From: Branchinecta lynchi
Lineage: Eukaryota > Arthropoda > Branchiopoda > Anostraca > Branchinectidae
DNA length: 64,000 nucleotides
NCBI GenBank assembly: GCA_023053575.1
Contig: JAKZAP010000018.1
Span: forward strand, 10,292,001 to 10,356,000
Reading direction: 5' to 3'
Below, piece by piece: positions 44,846 through 55,257 of the stretch. The notes below the pieces were generated by a model. That model made no database searches and was not told where the DNA came from. It was given only the letters and a program-made list of their open reading frames with translations. Position 1 is the first letter of the stretch; each line of letters begins with the position of its first letter. Made by a program: the position numbers and the translations under genes.

Positions 44846-45733
44846 CAGGCGAAATCCTTAAAGTACACCTCACACTCACATCGTGTTACTGGTAAGACGT
44901 CTAAATACTGCAAAATACACAGGACTTGGGCTGGTTTTAGCCACTCTCCAACCGGTCTCCTGACCAATAAGCTACTCGAAAACAGTGATCCGGATCCTAA
45001 TACGTCTCTTCAAGAGAACAAACATGTCAAGCGTTCAGTTAAATGCATAAAATACACCTATGAATTGCGAAATCTTCAGGATAACAATGGACGGAAGTAG
45101 GCAGCCCTAGAGCTAATTCTTATCACAGGCACGACAGGTACTTTAAGCTACGTATCTGCAAATGTCAGGTTGCACGCTCTCTCATTTCAGTCTGGAAAAG
45201 GAAATCACATGCCGAAGAGGGATTGTGAAAAGTTTTCAAAGAAATTTGAAGGATTGTCCCTGTCGCGCTAAATCTGCGCAGTGAAACCTGTTTGGGAAAC
45301 CAAAGCGAATTTTTCAAAATTCTCTTCAGCATGTTGTTTTATTTGCCAGATCGAAGTGAGCATAGATGCATCATGTCAGGTGTACTTTAAGACTAATTGA
45401 ATAGTTTTATGGCCGATCTGCGATAGTCCTCCTAGTTTATTTCCTCCCTCGATCACAAAGATAGAAATATATCTCTTCGGCTTTCATCACCACCTACATT
45501 CTGCAATGAACTAAATCTAACGGCTTACGAGTATTTTAGAATATTGGGAAATAAAGTGTACTGTATTTCTAGTACTATATTCATTGAACATATTGGTTGT
45601 TCCAAATGTTCTGACATGTTTTGTTTATTTTTAAGTAAAAGTAATAACTTCGAAAAATCCTCCTTCAGCCCAGACTGACTGGGAACAATATATAAAAATT
45701 ACTAAAAATGAAAAAATCAGCTACAATACTCTT

Positions 45734-45776
45734 CAGCGATATTTCTTCCTTCTTGGCAAGGGTCCTCTTCAGGCAG
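45734..45776 (-). ncRNA. Hammerhead-like motif, stem II damaged
   Basis: Minus strand: CTGAAGA, left stem II GGACCCTT, loop GCCAAG, right strand AAGGAA with two substitutions, then GAAA, TATC, GCTG. Stem I pairs at three of four positions. On the plus strand at ~45805-45830 the other arm has GCTCTT, GCCAAG and AAGAGC, a fully paired variant of the stem II hairpin. Confidence 0.45.
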
Positions 45777-46256
45777 TATCTGGAAGAAATGAAATTGTTC
45801 GCTCTTGCCAAGAAGAGCCAAAATGCCGCTGAAGAAAACCGTTGCTGACCAAAAAATCAACGAAGAAACCAGCGAAAATGGTGTTTGTAAAGGCCGACGA
45901 ATATAATGAGATAAAAGGCGAATATTTCGGGAAGACAGCCGCCTCCCGTCTTCAGCGCAGACAGAAAATTTTGAGGAAAAATGCCAAAACAAGGATGAAG
46001 ATCCACCAGATCGACAACCAATAAAACCAAACCAAAGCAAAAACCATCAAGAAAATTGAAAATTAAAACAGAATTGGAAGAATTGAAAGCCTAAAATAAA
46101 GACAGCGAGCCACTCACCAATACCTGCGAATAACAGTTACGAATTTATTTTTAAAATCAACACATAACTTACGCTCGTGTTTCCACCGTCAAGGTTTTAA
46201 ACATTAACGTTATATACGTATATATATTTTTACAATATATACTTTTTTGTTTTCAG

Positions 46257-46482
46257 ACGCTGACCCGGGTACTCGGCAGAGCCTCTCCGCCGTTTTGCCC
46301 CACCATCGAAAAGGTTGTACTTAATGGTTGTGCCCGCCTTACCGATCGGGGCTTACACGTTTTAGCCCGACGCTGCCCGGAGCTGAAGCACTTGGAAGTA
46401 AAGGGCAGTCCTCTGGTCACCAACGGCGGGATTTTCGAATTAGTTTCGAAATGCCTGAATCTAGCTCATCTGGACGTTACAG
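46257..46482 (+). CDS. FBXL7: FBXL7 exon: first leucine-rich repeats
   Basis: A 226 bp exon with acceptor TTGTTTTCAG and donor ACAG then GTGAGG. It encodes about 75 residues with consecutive cysteine-containing LRRs: IEKVVLNGCARLTDRGLHV, ARRCPELKHLEVKGSPLV and SKCLNLAHLDVTG. The Cys-containing LRR type (C..L..L.L..C..(I/L)TD..L) is typical of FBXL proteins, and these repeats form the concave substrate-binding arc of the SCF ligase. The exon begins at phase 0, directly continuing the ALK end of the F-box exon (ALK then LTR, as in vertebrate FBXL7), and ends with one base of a glycine codon completed by the exon at 55458. Confidence 0.93.
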
Positions 46483-46532
46483 GTGAGGAAATACTTTTTG
46501 AAGGCATGATGTAGTAGTGATAGCTAAATATA

Positions 46533-46702
46533 CTGTAAAAAATTTCTCGAGCTAGGATTAAAGTTAACTGCTGTATATGCTACTGGGATTAATCTTATCT
46601 TTACTGGGATAAGATTAATCCGAGTTAGAGATAATCTTATCTCAGTAGAGACAAGATTAATCCCAGTAGCAAATACTGCAAGATTTTTTTGTTTACATTG
46701 TG
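46533..46702. mobile_element. Palindromic MITE P, copy 1
   Basis: Starts CTGTAAAAAATTTCTCGAG after TA and ends GATTTTTTTGTTTACATTGTG. The central GGGATTAATCTTATC / GATAAGATTAATCCC arms make most of the element a hairpin. The outer arms differ between the two ends. Confidence 0.75.
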
Positions 46703-46733
46703 AACCCGCTCGCTACCGCCAGCTCCCTAATCT

Positions 46734-46985
46734 TTGCACTTGCTGCGACTCACTAGTTTCCATTCGTATTATGCTCCCAACGAGCGTCTGCGCGTCATGC
46801 TATTGATGCGTAAAACCGGTTATCTGAATTTTCCCCATATTTTGCTAGAAGTCGATGGGTCCGGGAATAGGTTTAAAACAGCCAAGGCAGTGAATAGTTT
46901 GTTAAAGCAGCGTACAGTATTCAGATACTTTTGAATTTAGAATTTAGATACTAAATAGTGTGAGGTGTGCTTTGAAGTGAAACTT
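46734..46985 (+). pseudogene. Coding-like repeat Y, copy 3 (66 codons open)
   Basis: The open + frame reads YYAPNERLRVMLLMRKTGYL, then ILLEVDGSGNRFKTAKAVNS, ending RTVFRYF and TGA. It is the best preserved Y copy. The amino-acid pattern matches copies at 18.8 kb (minus) and 53.0 kb despite nucleotide divergence. The family is unknown. Confidence 0.45.
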
Positions 46986-47074
46986 GTCTCTTGGAACAAG
47001 TTGCTAACCTCGTCCGGAGGACAGATGCTGTTTCTGACGGCAATAGTAAATCGTATTTGACGGTGCAAAACAGT

Positions 47075-47208
47075 TAAGTCAGCCATATTTTATTAGAGCT
47101 ATATTTCGGCCCTTCTTGGCAAGGGTCCTCTTCAGGCTCAAGTCGCTCAGGCTGGAAAATGAAATATAGCTCTAATAAAATGTAGCTGACTTATCCGTTG
47201 TGTACCGT
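47075..47208. mobile_element. Ribozyme-bearing foldback element, copy at 47.1 kb
   Basis: The left arm (TTATTAGAGCTATATTTC, about 47090-47107) and the right arm (GAAATATAGCTCTAATAA, 47161-47178) are near-perfect complements, extended by the CAGCCATAT / TGTAGCTGAC flanks. The hammerhead-like stem II lies only in the left half, and the loop is about 50 nt. Confidence 0.7.
47096..47139 (-). ncRNA. Hammerhead-like ribozyme motif, complete core
   Basis: Minus strand: stem I strand GAGC, box CTGAAGA, stem II GGACCCTT / AAGGGCC with loop GCCAAG and one bulged A, GAAA, TATA, then GCTC pairing with GAGC. All invariant bases of the CTGANGA and GAAA boxes are present, and the cleavage-site triplet would be ATA. 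Stem III is the minimal palindrome ATAT, which could form between two molecules (dimeric hammerhead). Stem I differs from the 59 kb copy by paired changes. Confidence 0.6.
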
Positions 47209-47612
47209 CAAATAGGATTCGCAGTCAGCTTGCGCTGAAGGACTACCTATAATAGTTTATAATAACAATTTCGAGATGTCGTTTATCTATTTTCAATGTT
47301 ACCTTATATGAGGCTATTGTAATCTCGGTGTAGACTGTTTTTTGTGTTACATTAATATCAGAAATTTGATACTTTGTATTTGGCTTGAAGCCACAGGGCC
47401 ACGGAGAATTGAATAAATACACACTTACCTGTCAAAACACATTTAGACATAAGAGATATGCTTCTGGTTCCACTAATAAACCTTCACAGTTGAAGAGAAA
47501 TATCTGGTCTCAGATCCCCGTAGGCGGATACATCGCGATTCATCTTCAATAGTAGGGAGTTCGTACGAAGTGTGTCGGGACATCTGGCCGCAAGACAATT
47601 GGGGACCGACTA

Positions 47613-47782
47613 CATTGTAAAAAGTTTCTCCGTATAAAGATTAAAGTTAACTGCAGTATTTGCTACTCGGATTCATCTTATCTCTATTTGGTACTAATCT
47701 TATCTGCGTAGAGATAAGAATAATTTGAGTAGCAAATGCTGTAGTTAACTTTAAGCTTTCTACGGAAAAAGTTTTTACAGTG
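47613..47782. mobile_element. Palindromic MITE P, copy 2
   Basis: CATTGTAAAAAGTTTCTCCG to GTTTTTACAGTG, flanked by TA (47611-47612 and 47783-47784). The inner arms read TTTGCTACTCGGATTC and GAGTAGCAAATGC. Confidence 0.8.
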
Positions 47783-47784
47783 TA

Positions 47785-47845
47785 CTCGCCACACCGATAT
47801 CTCGCCACAGTGACAACCTGCCACAGAGACATCTTACCACATTTA
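47785..47845 (-). repeat. GTGGCGAG-type minisatellite, short inverted block
   Basis: TCGCCACACCGATATC, TCGCCACAGTGACAACC and TGCCACAGAGACATC are ~20 bp units whose complement matches the longer block at 48750-48890. Confidence 0.6.
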
Positions 47846-47887
47846 TTGCATAAAGTACTTTATTCAACTACTACTGTTTATTCGAGC

Positions 47888-48250
47888 AACATCTTTAAAG
47901 GACCCCTTGCACTATTTACTCTTCAACTTACAGCATTTTAAAATATTTGAATACTTTAAAACTAGGCTGTGCTTTCAACAAAAAAAACACGTTTTTGGCT
48001 GTTTTAAGCCTTTTCCGAGACCCGTTGACTTGTAGCGAAAACAGGGAAACAATTTACGTAACCTGTTTTTCTGATGGGAAAACTTCTCGCAGCCAACCGT
48101 TGGCAGCGTGATTGACACAGAAGGTAGCAAAATATGGCAAATGAGAAAATCAGCGTGGTTTTGTTAGAGGGGTTAGAATGTACCGTAATAAATTGGGGGT
48201 CTTTGGGTTTAGAAATATATGGAGTGATTATGGAAGTAGGTTGCATTAGT
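47888..48250 (-). pseudogene. Coding-like repeat Y, copy 4
   Basis: A minus strand frame of 80 codons (48246-48004) reads MQPTSIITPYISKPKD and PIRKTGYVN. After a frameshift it continues SRKRLKTAK and AQPSFKVFKYFKML (to about 47940). The left boundary is CTTTAAAGGACCCC at 47895. It aligns with the 18.2-18.95 kb copy, including its upstream part. Confidence 0.45.
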
Positions 48251-48749
48251 ATTATAGGTAATACAGGTTCTTTAATGAAGCAGGTAATTACGGGTAATGC
48301 CTCTCAACAGATCAAGTGCGCTTCTACGTTGATACGTACTGACAATTCTTTCGATTCTCCGGTTAGTCTTAAAATATTGTTTCTTTGGCGGAGGCGGAGA
48401 ACAACCCTGATTCGGTCGCGCTCATCGCAAATTTCCTTCGGTCTTGAAACATTTCAGTCCATGCCAAAGGCTGGGGGGACTTGATCCTATCAGCTGGTTA
48501 AAGCTAAGATGCCAACCTTCTATGTTGTTGTTGGTTCGTGGAAGGTGCTCAGCTACTCGATCGGTCATGTTCCGAAAAAAAGGTGGTAGCCGAGCCGGTC
48601 TTCGAGTATTCCCACGTAGTCTACCGATGTAGTTTTCTTAACGGATTAAAAACTGAAAGAAGTTAGAGGATCCAAATTCCTTGGGGTTAACTGGAGCTGA
48701 ATGTCTATCATATTTTTTATTTTTTTTTTTACCTAAAAAATTATTTTTT

Positions 48750-48890
48750 GTGGCGAGTTGGTCGTGTTGCAAGTCGTCTCTGTGGCGAAATGACACTCTG
48801 GCAATTATCGGCGTGGCGAGTTGTCGGTATGGCAACATGTCTGTGTGGCGACTTGACGGTTCCCAGTTGTCGCTGTGGCGAGTTGTCATG
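48750..48890 (+). repeat. ~20-25 bp minisatellite (GTGGCGAGTTGTC)
   Basis: Units such as GTGGCGAGTTGGTCGTGT, GTGGCGAGTTGTCGGTAT and CTGTGGCGACTTGACGG repeat about six times. Because unit length varies, the frames in both directions are open but not coding. Confidence 0.7.
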
Positions 48891-49617
48891 GAATCCGGAC
48901 GAAGCTATAACTATAAGTCGCCATCTCATTCTCCAGTATTGACGGGAAACATTAATCTTAATTCGTTGCCAATAGAGATTAAAAATTATGCTGGCTGTGG
49001 GGGGTAACAGTGTAGGAAGTACAGCGGGAAAAACAAACGTTTGATGACAAAAGTTTACGACTCGGCACACCAGGATGTAGTAAATTTGAGACGTTAAGCT
49101 ATGCTAAAACATCGTGTAGTTACGACTTTGTATCTGAGACAAGGACATTTTCTTTCTGAGACGCAGCATGTTCAGTTGCAGCAGTTCCACTCATGCACTA
49201 CCATAAAGTAGATGAAAAGTAGATAGTAGTGACTTACAGTAGTTTATGTTAAGAGAATTGATGTTTGGTACACAAGTAGTGCAGTAGTTCGGTCAGTAAG
49301 TTCAGTACCTACAATGCCAAACTATGCAAAAACTCTGTGAGTAAAAACTTAAAAGAAAAGACAACCTCTTTTCTGCCAAAATATAGAGTTTTTTGCTACA
49401 AAACCAAACTGTGTCCAAACACTGCTCTGAAGGTAAAAACTCGGAAAGTGAGACTGTTTGCTCCTTAAACATTGAGTTTGATACAAAACCAAATTGTGTA
49501 CAAGCTAAGCTCTGCAGATTTGCAATTTGGCTTGCGCTACGCAGCCATAAATAGTTTAAAATCAACCTTATTCTGCACGTCATTCCATCCGAAAGACTAC
49601 TAAATATAATAAACGTC

Positions 49618-49680
49618 TAAGTTAGAGTGTGTTCCACCCTACTTACCGTAGTTACTACGCATGACGTCAATAATTTTATA
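49618..49680 (+). mobile_element. GTGTTCCAC MITE end
   Basis: GTGTTCCACCCTACTTACCG and TAGTTACTACGCATGACGTC match the left ends at 28287 and 63947. No right end was found nearby. Confidence 0.45.
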
Positions 49681-50033
49681 AAACCAAAACTATATTTAAA
49701 TTGTATGAAATATTATGTTAAATGATACTATGCACTTGCATGTTTAGTGAGTTTCTGTTGACATTTCCTGTTCTATTGTTAACGTAGAATTTTTTGAAAA
49801 ATAAAGTGAATTGGATTGTATCAAATGTAGCTCGGACGCTATATACTACTATGTCACGCCAAAATATGCAGCGAAAAGTCGGAACTACTACATCGATGCA
49901 GATTTTCTTAAATATCTCGTCTTTATGCTATTTTACTACGCTACGGTATTTTATTTTTGAGATTCATGCCAGTACGTCTGTAACCAATCACGTGCAGATA
50001 CAAGCTTCCTAGGTATGTGTTGTAGGTGACTTA

Positions 50034-50319
50034 CCCTAGGTTCACACAGAGCAAATCGCGGCGATGAACGAGATTTTTCAATTGCATCCACAGAAGTTTT
50101 TATCGCCTGGATGTTCACACTGGATTTTCGTCGGCAACAGAATTTAACGCGAAATGTTGCTGTTGCGTGCATAAAATCGTACGTTCGACCGATTAAAGTT
50201 GAATTTTCCCAACATTGAAAATCGCCTGACGAAGTAACAGAAATTGCCGATTTTGGCGACGAAAATCTCGGCGATGGCCGATATCGCCTCAATGTGAACG
50301 TCTGTGTGAACCTATAAGG
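50034..50319. mobile_element. Harbinger-like MITE, copy 2
   Basis: CCCTAGGTTCACACAGAG to TCTGTGTGAACCTATAAGG, flanked by TTA (50031-50033, 50320-50322). It is shorter than the copy at 3093 by an internal deletion. Confidence 0.8.
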
Positions 50320-50585
50320 TTAGTCTTTTACTTCCCGATCGTCACCGTACTTTTGAAAAAACAGTTGCAGTTGCGTATTTTTGGTTGCTCACATTGAATT
50401 AAACTAGGACACTAAAAAGCCGCCGTAGATTGGTTAAATCAGACTTTCTGTTATGGATTTGTTTCTACCTGTCTACCTTCCGTCAGAGTCTGACGTTTTT
50501 GTTGTTTTCAGTCCAATCAGTTTCCTCCTGCTGACACTTGACTAAACCGCATATGGCTAACTTAGCTTTTTAACTCTTCTGCTAT

Positions 50586-50965
50586 AGAGCTTGATACTTT
50601 CAGAATTTAGAGTGAACGGTAAAACGAGAGTATCGGACAGCTTTATTTATTGACCTTGTATTTAATATTGGATTATTTACGTTGAAATAAGGTTGATAAT
50701 TGGGATTGATCCGTTTAGATATTTGATCATTTTTCAGGTATGAATGAATTTTAATATATGAATAACTAATGGTACAGAGCTTGACACTTCGGAACGGAGA
50801 CTGAATGGTAAAGCGAGATTAACTACTTTGTAGTTGATATTGGTTTGTGTATATTGAAATAAGAATAATAATTGGTATTATCATGTTTGTCCTCGTAGAT
50901 ATTTTGTTATTTGTGAGGGATGAGTGATTTGATTTTAATATATAAATAACTCAGACACACTGAAA
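50586..50965. repeat. ~190 bp tandem duplication
   Basis: AGAGCTTGATAC and AGAGCTTGACAC (50586 and 50776) start two diverged units that share GGTAAARCGAGA, TTGAAATAAG and TTTTAATATA blocks. Confidence 0.65.
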
Positions 50966-51071
50966 TACAAATACAAAATAAACCCTAAAATCATGGCTCA
51001 ACCATACGGCGCACATGCCGTGTAAACCGTGCATTTGGTGCTGTGGGCTTATCTGGAGAAGGAATACAGTG

Positions 51072-51251
51072 CACTGTAAAAAAAAAAAAAAAAAAAAAAA
51101 ATTGCAGTATTTGCTACTGGGACTAATCTTGTCTCTAGTGAGATAAGATTATCTTGAATTCGGATTAACCTTATCCTAGTAGAGATAAGATAATCCCAGT
51201 AGCAAATACTGCAGTTAACTTTAATCCTTACTCGAGAAACTTTTTACAGTG
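51072..51251. mobile_element. Palindromic MITE P, copy 3
   Basis: CACTGTAAAAAAAA (with an expanded A run of about 23) to CTTTTTACAGTG. Inner arms TTTGCTACTGGG and CCCAGTAGCAAATACTG. Confidence 0.75.
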
Positions 51252-51881
51252 TGGGAATAGTGAGATACAGTTTCGTTTCTTTATTTTTGTTCCTTCTTTA
51301 TTTTACTTAAATTTCTGTTTCCGCTCAGGACGGTGGATGCATATTTGGGTTTCATTTTCATCATATTCTTTCGTCTCTGTTCTGAGTTAGGTGATGTTCG
51401 TCGTCACTCTTTCATCAACTTCATCAGCATATCTTTCCATCAAGCTAACGCTACATAATGTGCTCTTTGCATCTCATTATGAGCAGTCCCTTTTTTATTT
51501 CTTATACAATTACGCAACTGTAAATTGGATCACTGAATTCCACTTTTCTTTGTACCAATTTCATTTCGTTTAATAATTCTCCCAATCTTCGTACCAAGCG
51601 TGTGACCATAAATATTGCTAATTTTAATTGAGTCATGTTTAGTGCAAAAAAGTTGTTTAAATAACTAGCGAAGCAGGGTTGTAGGGAGTGGAATTAAACT
51701 TTTTGTAAGATTGTATATCCTTTCGGCCAATCTCCGAATCTTCGTACAGACCACTGGACGGAAATGTTTGTCTTTATAATAAGAAGCGATTTAGTCTTCT
51801 GGGTTTTGATCTTATTTCTGTTATAGCCGGAGGCTTTAGTTCAGGATGACAATGGCGGCTGGGCGTCGTCCCGTTGACTAA

Positions 51882-52095
51882 GCTGTAAAAAAAAATCTTG
51901 CACTATTTGCTACTGGGATTAAGCTTGTCTCTACTGAGATAAGATTATCTCTAATTCGGATCCATATTATCCCAGTAGAGATAAGGTTAATCCCAGTAGC
52001 AAATGGCGACAAGCTAAAAGCTTAACGCCAAATGTAATATTAAATAAAGTACTGCATTTAACTTGAATCCTTACTCGGAGAAACTTTTTACAGTG
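51882..52095. mobile_element. Palindromic MITE P, copy 4
   Basis: CTGTAAAAAAAAATCTTGCA to CTTTTTACAGTG before TA. It carries a ~45 bp extra segment after CCCAGTAGCAAATGGCG. Confidence 0.7.
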
Positions 52096-52668
52096 TAGTC
52101 TCGGAAGGGAGAACCAATGAATTAAAGTTTAGCTGTTATTGTATCTCAATACACTAAGTTATTTTGACTCTCTTCGATTTTTTTTAATAATAGGCTCTTA
52201 TAGTGAAGTTCGGAAAATGGACTGTGTCCCGACTAGAACAAACTCACTTTAAGATCGTGCAGTTTGAATTTCGTCGAGGACGGGGTTTTCTTTTAGTTTT
52301 ATTGGCAACAGGCAATGTGGCACTGTTCTACATGTTTGGAATTGTAGTCGAGACCCACCACAAGTTTGAAAGCCCTCTCACACACGTAAACATCGTCTTT
52401 CGAGAAGAAGAAGCAACGGATTAATGCATTCTCACCGGGTTTTCAAGCCTGTTTAAGCTGATAGGTTATGTTCAACTAGATTTTAATATTTCAGCTTGTG
52501 AATCTTTAGAAAGCAGCCCTGGACGGCCTTCCTGTTTGGTTTAGTTGAGAACATTGGTTCACTGTTACTTATTAGCAGGATAGATTCCCTACCCCAACCC
52601 TAGCTGCCTCAAAAAAAAATTTAAAAAAAAATTGTGATAATAATAATTGTGAAATATTTGAAACTCAA

Positions 52669-53150
52669 ATGCAAAAGCGGCTGGCACTGGGGGAAGTGGG
52701 CCAAGTATATCTCTCCATCGTGCAAATAGTAGGTCTCCCCCCAGCCGCCTATCGTACTGTTAAAAAGTTTCTTTTGGCCAAACACATACCCAATTATGAA
52801 ATACGGAAACTAACTATCAATATTTGTGCTGCGAATTTACCCGCGGCACTTAAAGAACTGTCTTACCTATACTTCTAATGCAACCTACTTCCGTATCCGC
52901 TCTATCCATTCTGAAACCCGAGGACTCGAACTTCGTACCCCCCCCCCCTCCCCCTGATGACACGTCACTGATTTTCTCCCTTGACGGGTTTTGCTACCTT
53001 CGATGTATATCATACAGTTTTCTCTGTTTTTGTTAGAAATCAGCGGGCATGGAAAAAGGCTAAAAACTGCCAAAGCCATCGGCAACTTGTTGAAAGCAGA
53101 TCCTAGTTTTAAGGTATTCCACCCTGTTAAAATACTGGAACAGTAGCACT
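52669..53150 (+). pseudogene. Coding-like repeat Y, copy 5, with an upstream frame
   Basis: 52669-52878 is an open frame of 69 codons (LPPAAYRTVKKFLLAKHIPN, ending KELSYLYF). After a gap, 52990-53150 reads FLLEISGHGKRLKTAK and ADPSFKVFHPVKILEQ, ending in TAG. The second part matches Y copies at 18.8, 46.8 and 48.0 kb. Whether the first frame belongs to the same gene is unknown. A C-rich run lies at 52941-52957. Confidence 0.4.
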
Positions 53151-53236
53151 ATAGCCTACATAGTGCGAGAGGTCCTTTAAAACTGTGACCTGCAGCAACT
53201 CAATGCTACTGCCTAGATAACTAAAGTACCTCTGAA

Positions 53237-53578
53237 CAGTGTTGCCACATCAAAAACATTTAAACAGTGACTTTTGGCCTAGAACAGGGTGAATTGGGAG
53301 TGAAAATCTATTTTCACGAAAAAACGTGAAGTGACCACTTTTGGTAGGAATCGCCTCTGCAAAAATTACATATGTTAATTGCTTGTACAAAATGACACAT
53401 ACTAATTTTATTTTCATGAAAAACGTGAAATAGTCACTCTTGGTCGGAATTCTTTCTGCAAAAGTGACACATGGGAACGTTGTCTGAAATAGAGTGATTT
53501 TTATGTCCTACGTAGGACGAGAGTGCAAACACAAATAGAGTGGTAATTCACACTATCATGCGACATGTGGCAACTCTG
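53237..53578. mobile_element. hAT-like MITE H (CAGTGTTGCCACAT ends)
   Basis: The ends CAGTGTTGCCACATC and CATGTGGCAACTCTG are flanked by CCTCTGAA (53229-53236) and ACCCTGAA (53579-53586), which match at 6 of 8 positions. Internally TTGGTCGGAAT and GAAATAGTCACT are repeated. A partial copy is at 7730. Confidence 0.75.
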
Positions 53579-53904
53579 ACCCTGAACGGTGAAATCTCTT
53601 TGTTCGATGCCGGTCGTCTTTTTTCGCTGCGCTGAAATAGCTCTATGGGTTCAGTTGACCTAAATGAAGAAAATAGTTCTGCAATGGAAGACCTGAAATC
53701 CTGTTTGCTCAGTGAGCAGACATGTGCTGTGGCGATAAGAGCGGAACAAGGCATAGGAAACAGATATCGCCACTGATAGCCGGTGTCGGATAGCTCTCGC
53801 ATTTTCACGCCAAGCGGGATTCTCTTTCGGAAAAAATGAGGAGATGCAGTAGTTGAACTGGTGATGCTACTGAGCTCTTCTGTGAAATTTCGACCAACGG
53901 GGTA

Positions 53905-54164
53905 CACTGTCAAAAAAAAATCTTGCAGTACTTGCTCTTGCAGTATTTGCAGCTCTTCTGTGAAATTTCAACGAAAATTTCAAACAACGAGGTACACTGT
54001 AAACAAAAATCTTGCAGTGTTTGCTACTGGGATTAATTATTGTCTCTACTGAGATAAGATTATTTATAATTCGGATTAATCTTATCCCAGTAGAGATAAG
54101 ATTAATCCCAGTAGCAAATACTGAAGTTAACTTCAATCCTTACTTGGCGAAACTTTTTACAGTG
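53905..54164. mobile_element. Palindromic MITE P, copy 5, with duplicated left end
   Basis: A complete element is at 53995-54164 (TA flanks 53993-53994 and 54165-54166). A ~30 bp left-end fragment (CACTGTCAAAAAAAAATC) at 53905 and the preceding GAGCTCTTCTGTGAAATTTC are duplicated about 85-90 bp upstream, indicating a local duplication after insertion. Confidence 0.75.
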
Positions 54165-54573
54165 TACTGTCTGAAGGAGTATTTCTCTCGTTGTTATAAC
54201 GGGTGATAAAATATAAATAAAGAATCCTCAAGAACTAAGGTAAACCCAAATCTAAAGCTATCCGTAGAGTGGGAACATTCTTGAAAAATATGTAAAATTG
54301 ACATACATATAATGAATCAATGAAAAGTTGTCGTGAAGTTGGTTAAATTAAAACTTTCACTCTTAAATAAGTAATGATATTGTGATGTTTTGGACATTGC
54401 CGTATGACTTTAATAACACTTATTTAAGAACCCTTATTTTTCGTAAATCGTTTCCGTCAAGCACACAGCACATGTACAAGCGTATAGAACAAAAAATCCG
54501 ACAGGGACCACATGAAAATCGATTATTTGTGAATAGCAGGGCAAACGAAGTAACGCATTTTCATCGGGTCTTC

Positions 54574-54860
54574 AAGCCTCTTTGAGCGAATAAGTGATGG
54601 GTAACTAGATTGTCATACCTCAGCCCTTTTCCTTTGAACTTTAATTAATTATCGATCTGTGATGTTTAAATATCAGCATGTCTTAAGTTCACACTTCCGA
54701 CTATTTTCATTCACAAGCCTCTTTAAGTAAATAAGTGATGGGTAACTAAAGTGTCATACCTCAGCCCTTTCCGTTAAACTTTAATTAAATATCGATCTGT
54801 GATGTTTAAACATCAGCATGTCGCAGGTTCACACTTCCGAACATTTTCATTATTTTCTGT
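54574..54860. repeat. ~141 bp tandem duplication of MITE T-related sequence
   Basis: AAGCCTCTTT at 54574 and 54715 starts two units sharing GTGATGGGTAACTA, TCATACCTCAGCCC and ATCGATCTGTGATG. The first ~60 bp matches the right part of MITE T (18.67 kb). Confidence 0.75.
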
Positions 54861-54959
54861 AATTTTTATGTCGGTTCTTAGTCGAAACTTGTTGCTATGT
54901 GGGACACAAATGTTTCACAAATGAAATATTGGCTGGCATGGATGGTGACCCATAAGCCA

Positions 54960-55257
54960 TTAGTTGCGTTTGTGATCGAAGTTTTGTTCGCCGTTTGCTT
55001 AGCCGGTTGCTTAATTTCCGTTTCTGAACGCTGTCGAAGTTCACCGTTTGCTTAATTAGTGTTTTTACGACGCCGGCGATCCTTGCCAGGTCGACGTTTC
55101 TTCGACGATTCAAGCAAACTTCGAACTTGCTAGCGCACGAAGTTCGACGGTCAGAGTTTGAAGGACGAAGGAACTGTGACCGGCGACCAAAAACGGCAAT
55201 TAAGCAGAGACCTTTGAGGTTGAAGGTAACTTCAAACTTCGATCAAAAGCGCAACTA
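54960..55257. mobile_element. Foldback MITE (TTAGTTGCGTTT ends)
   Basis: TTAGTTGCGTTTGTGATCGA at the left is complementary to TCGATCAAAAGCGCAACTA at the right. The interior has repeated CGAAGTT / AACTTCG motifs. A related end, TTAGTTGCGTTTTTGTTCGA, is at 42424. Confidence 0.65.

Larger units (their letters stand above)
44375..46256 (+). other. FBXL7 intron (1,882 bp)
   Basis: Holds a foldback element split by a LINE tail (44397-44845), unrecognised sequence at 44850-45700, and a decayed ribozyme-bearing repeat (45715-45850). A (TA)-rich tract at 46210-46240 precedes the acceptor. Confidence 0.7.

Noticed and set aside
53548..53913. 121-codon minus ORF
   Set aside because: It overlaps the end of an hAT-like MITE and the duplicated left end of a P element. 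A second frame over the same bases is equally open, and no motif is recognised.
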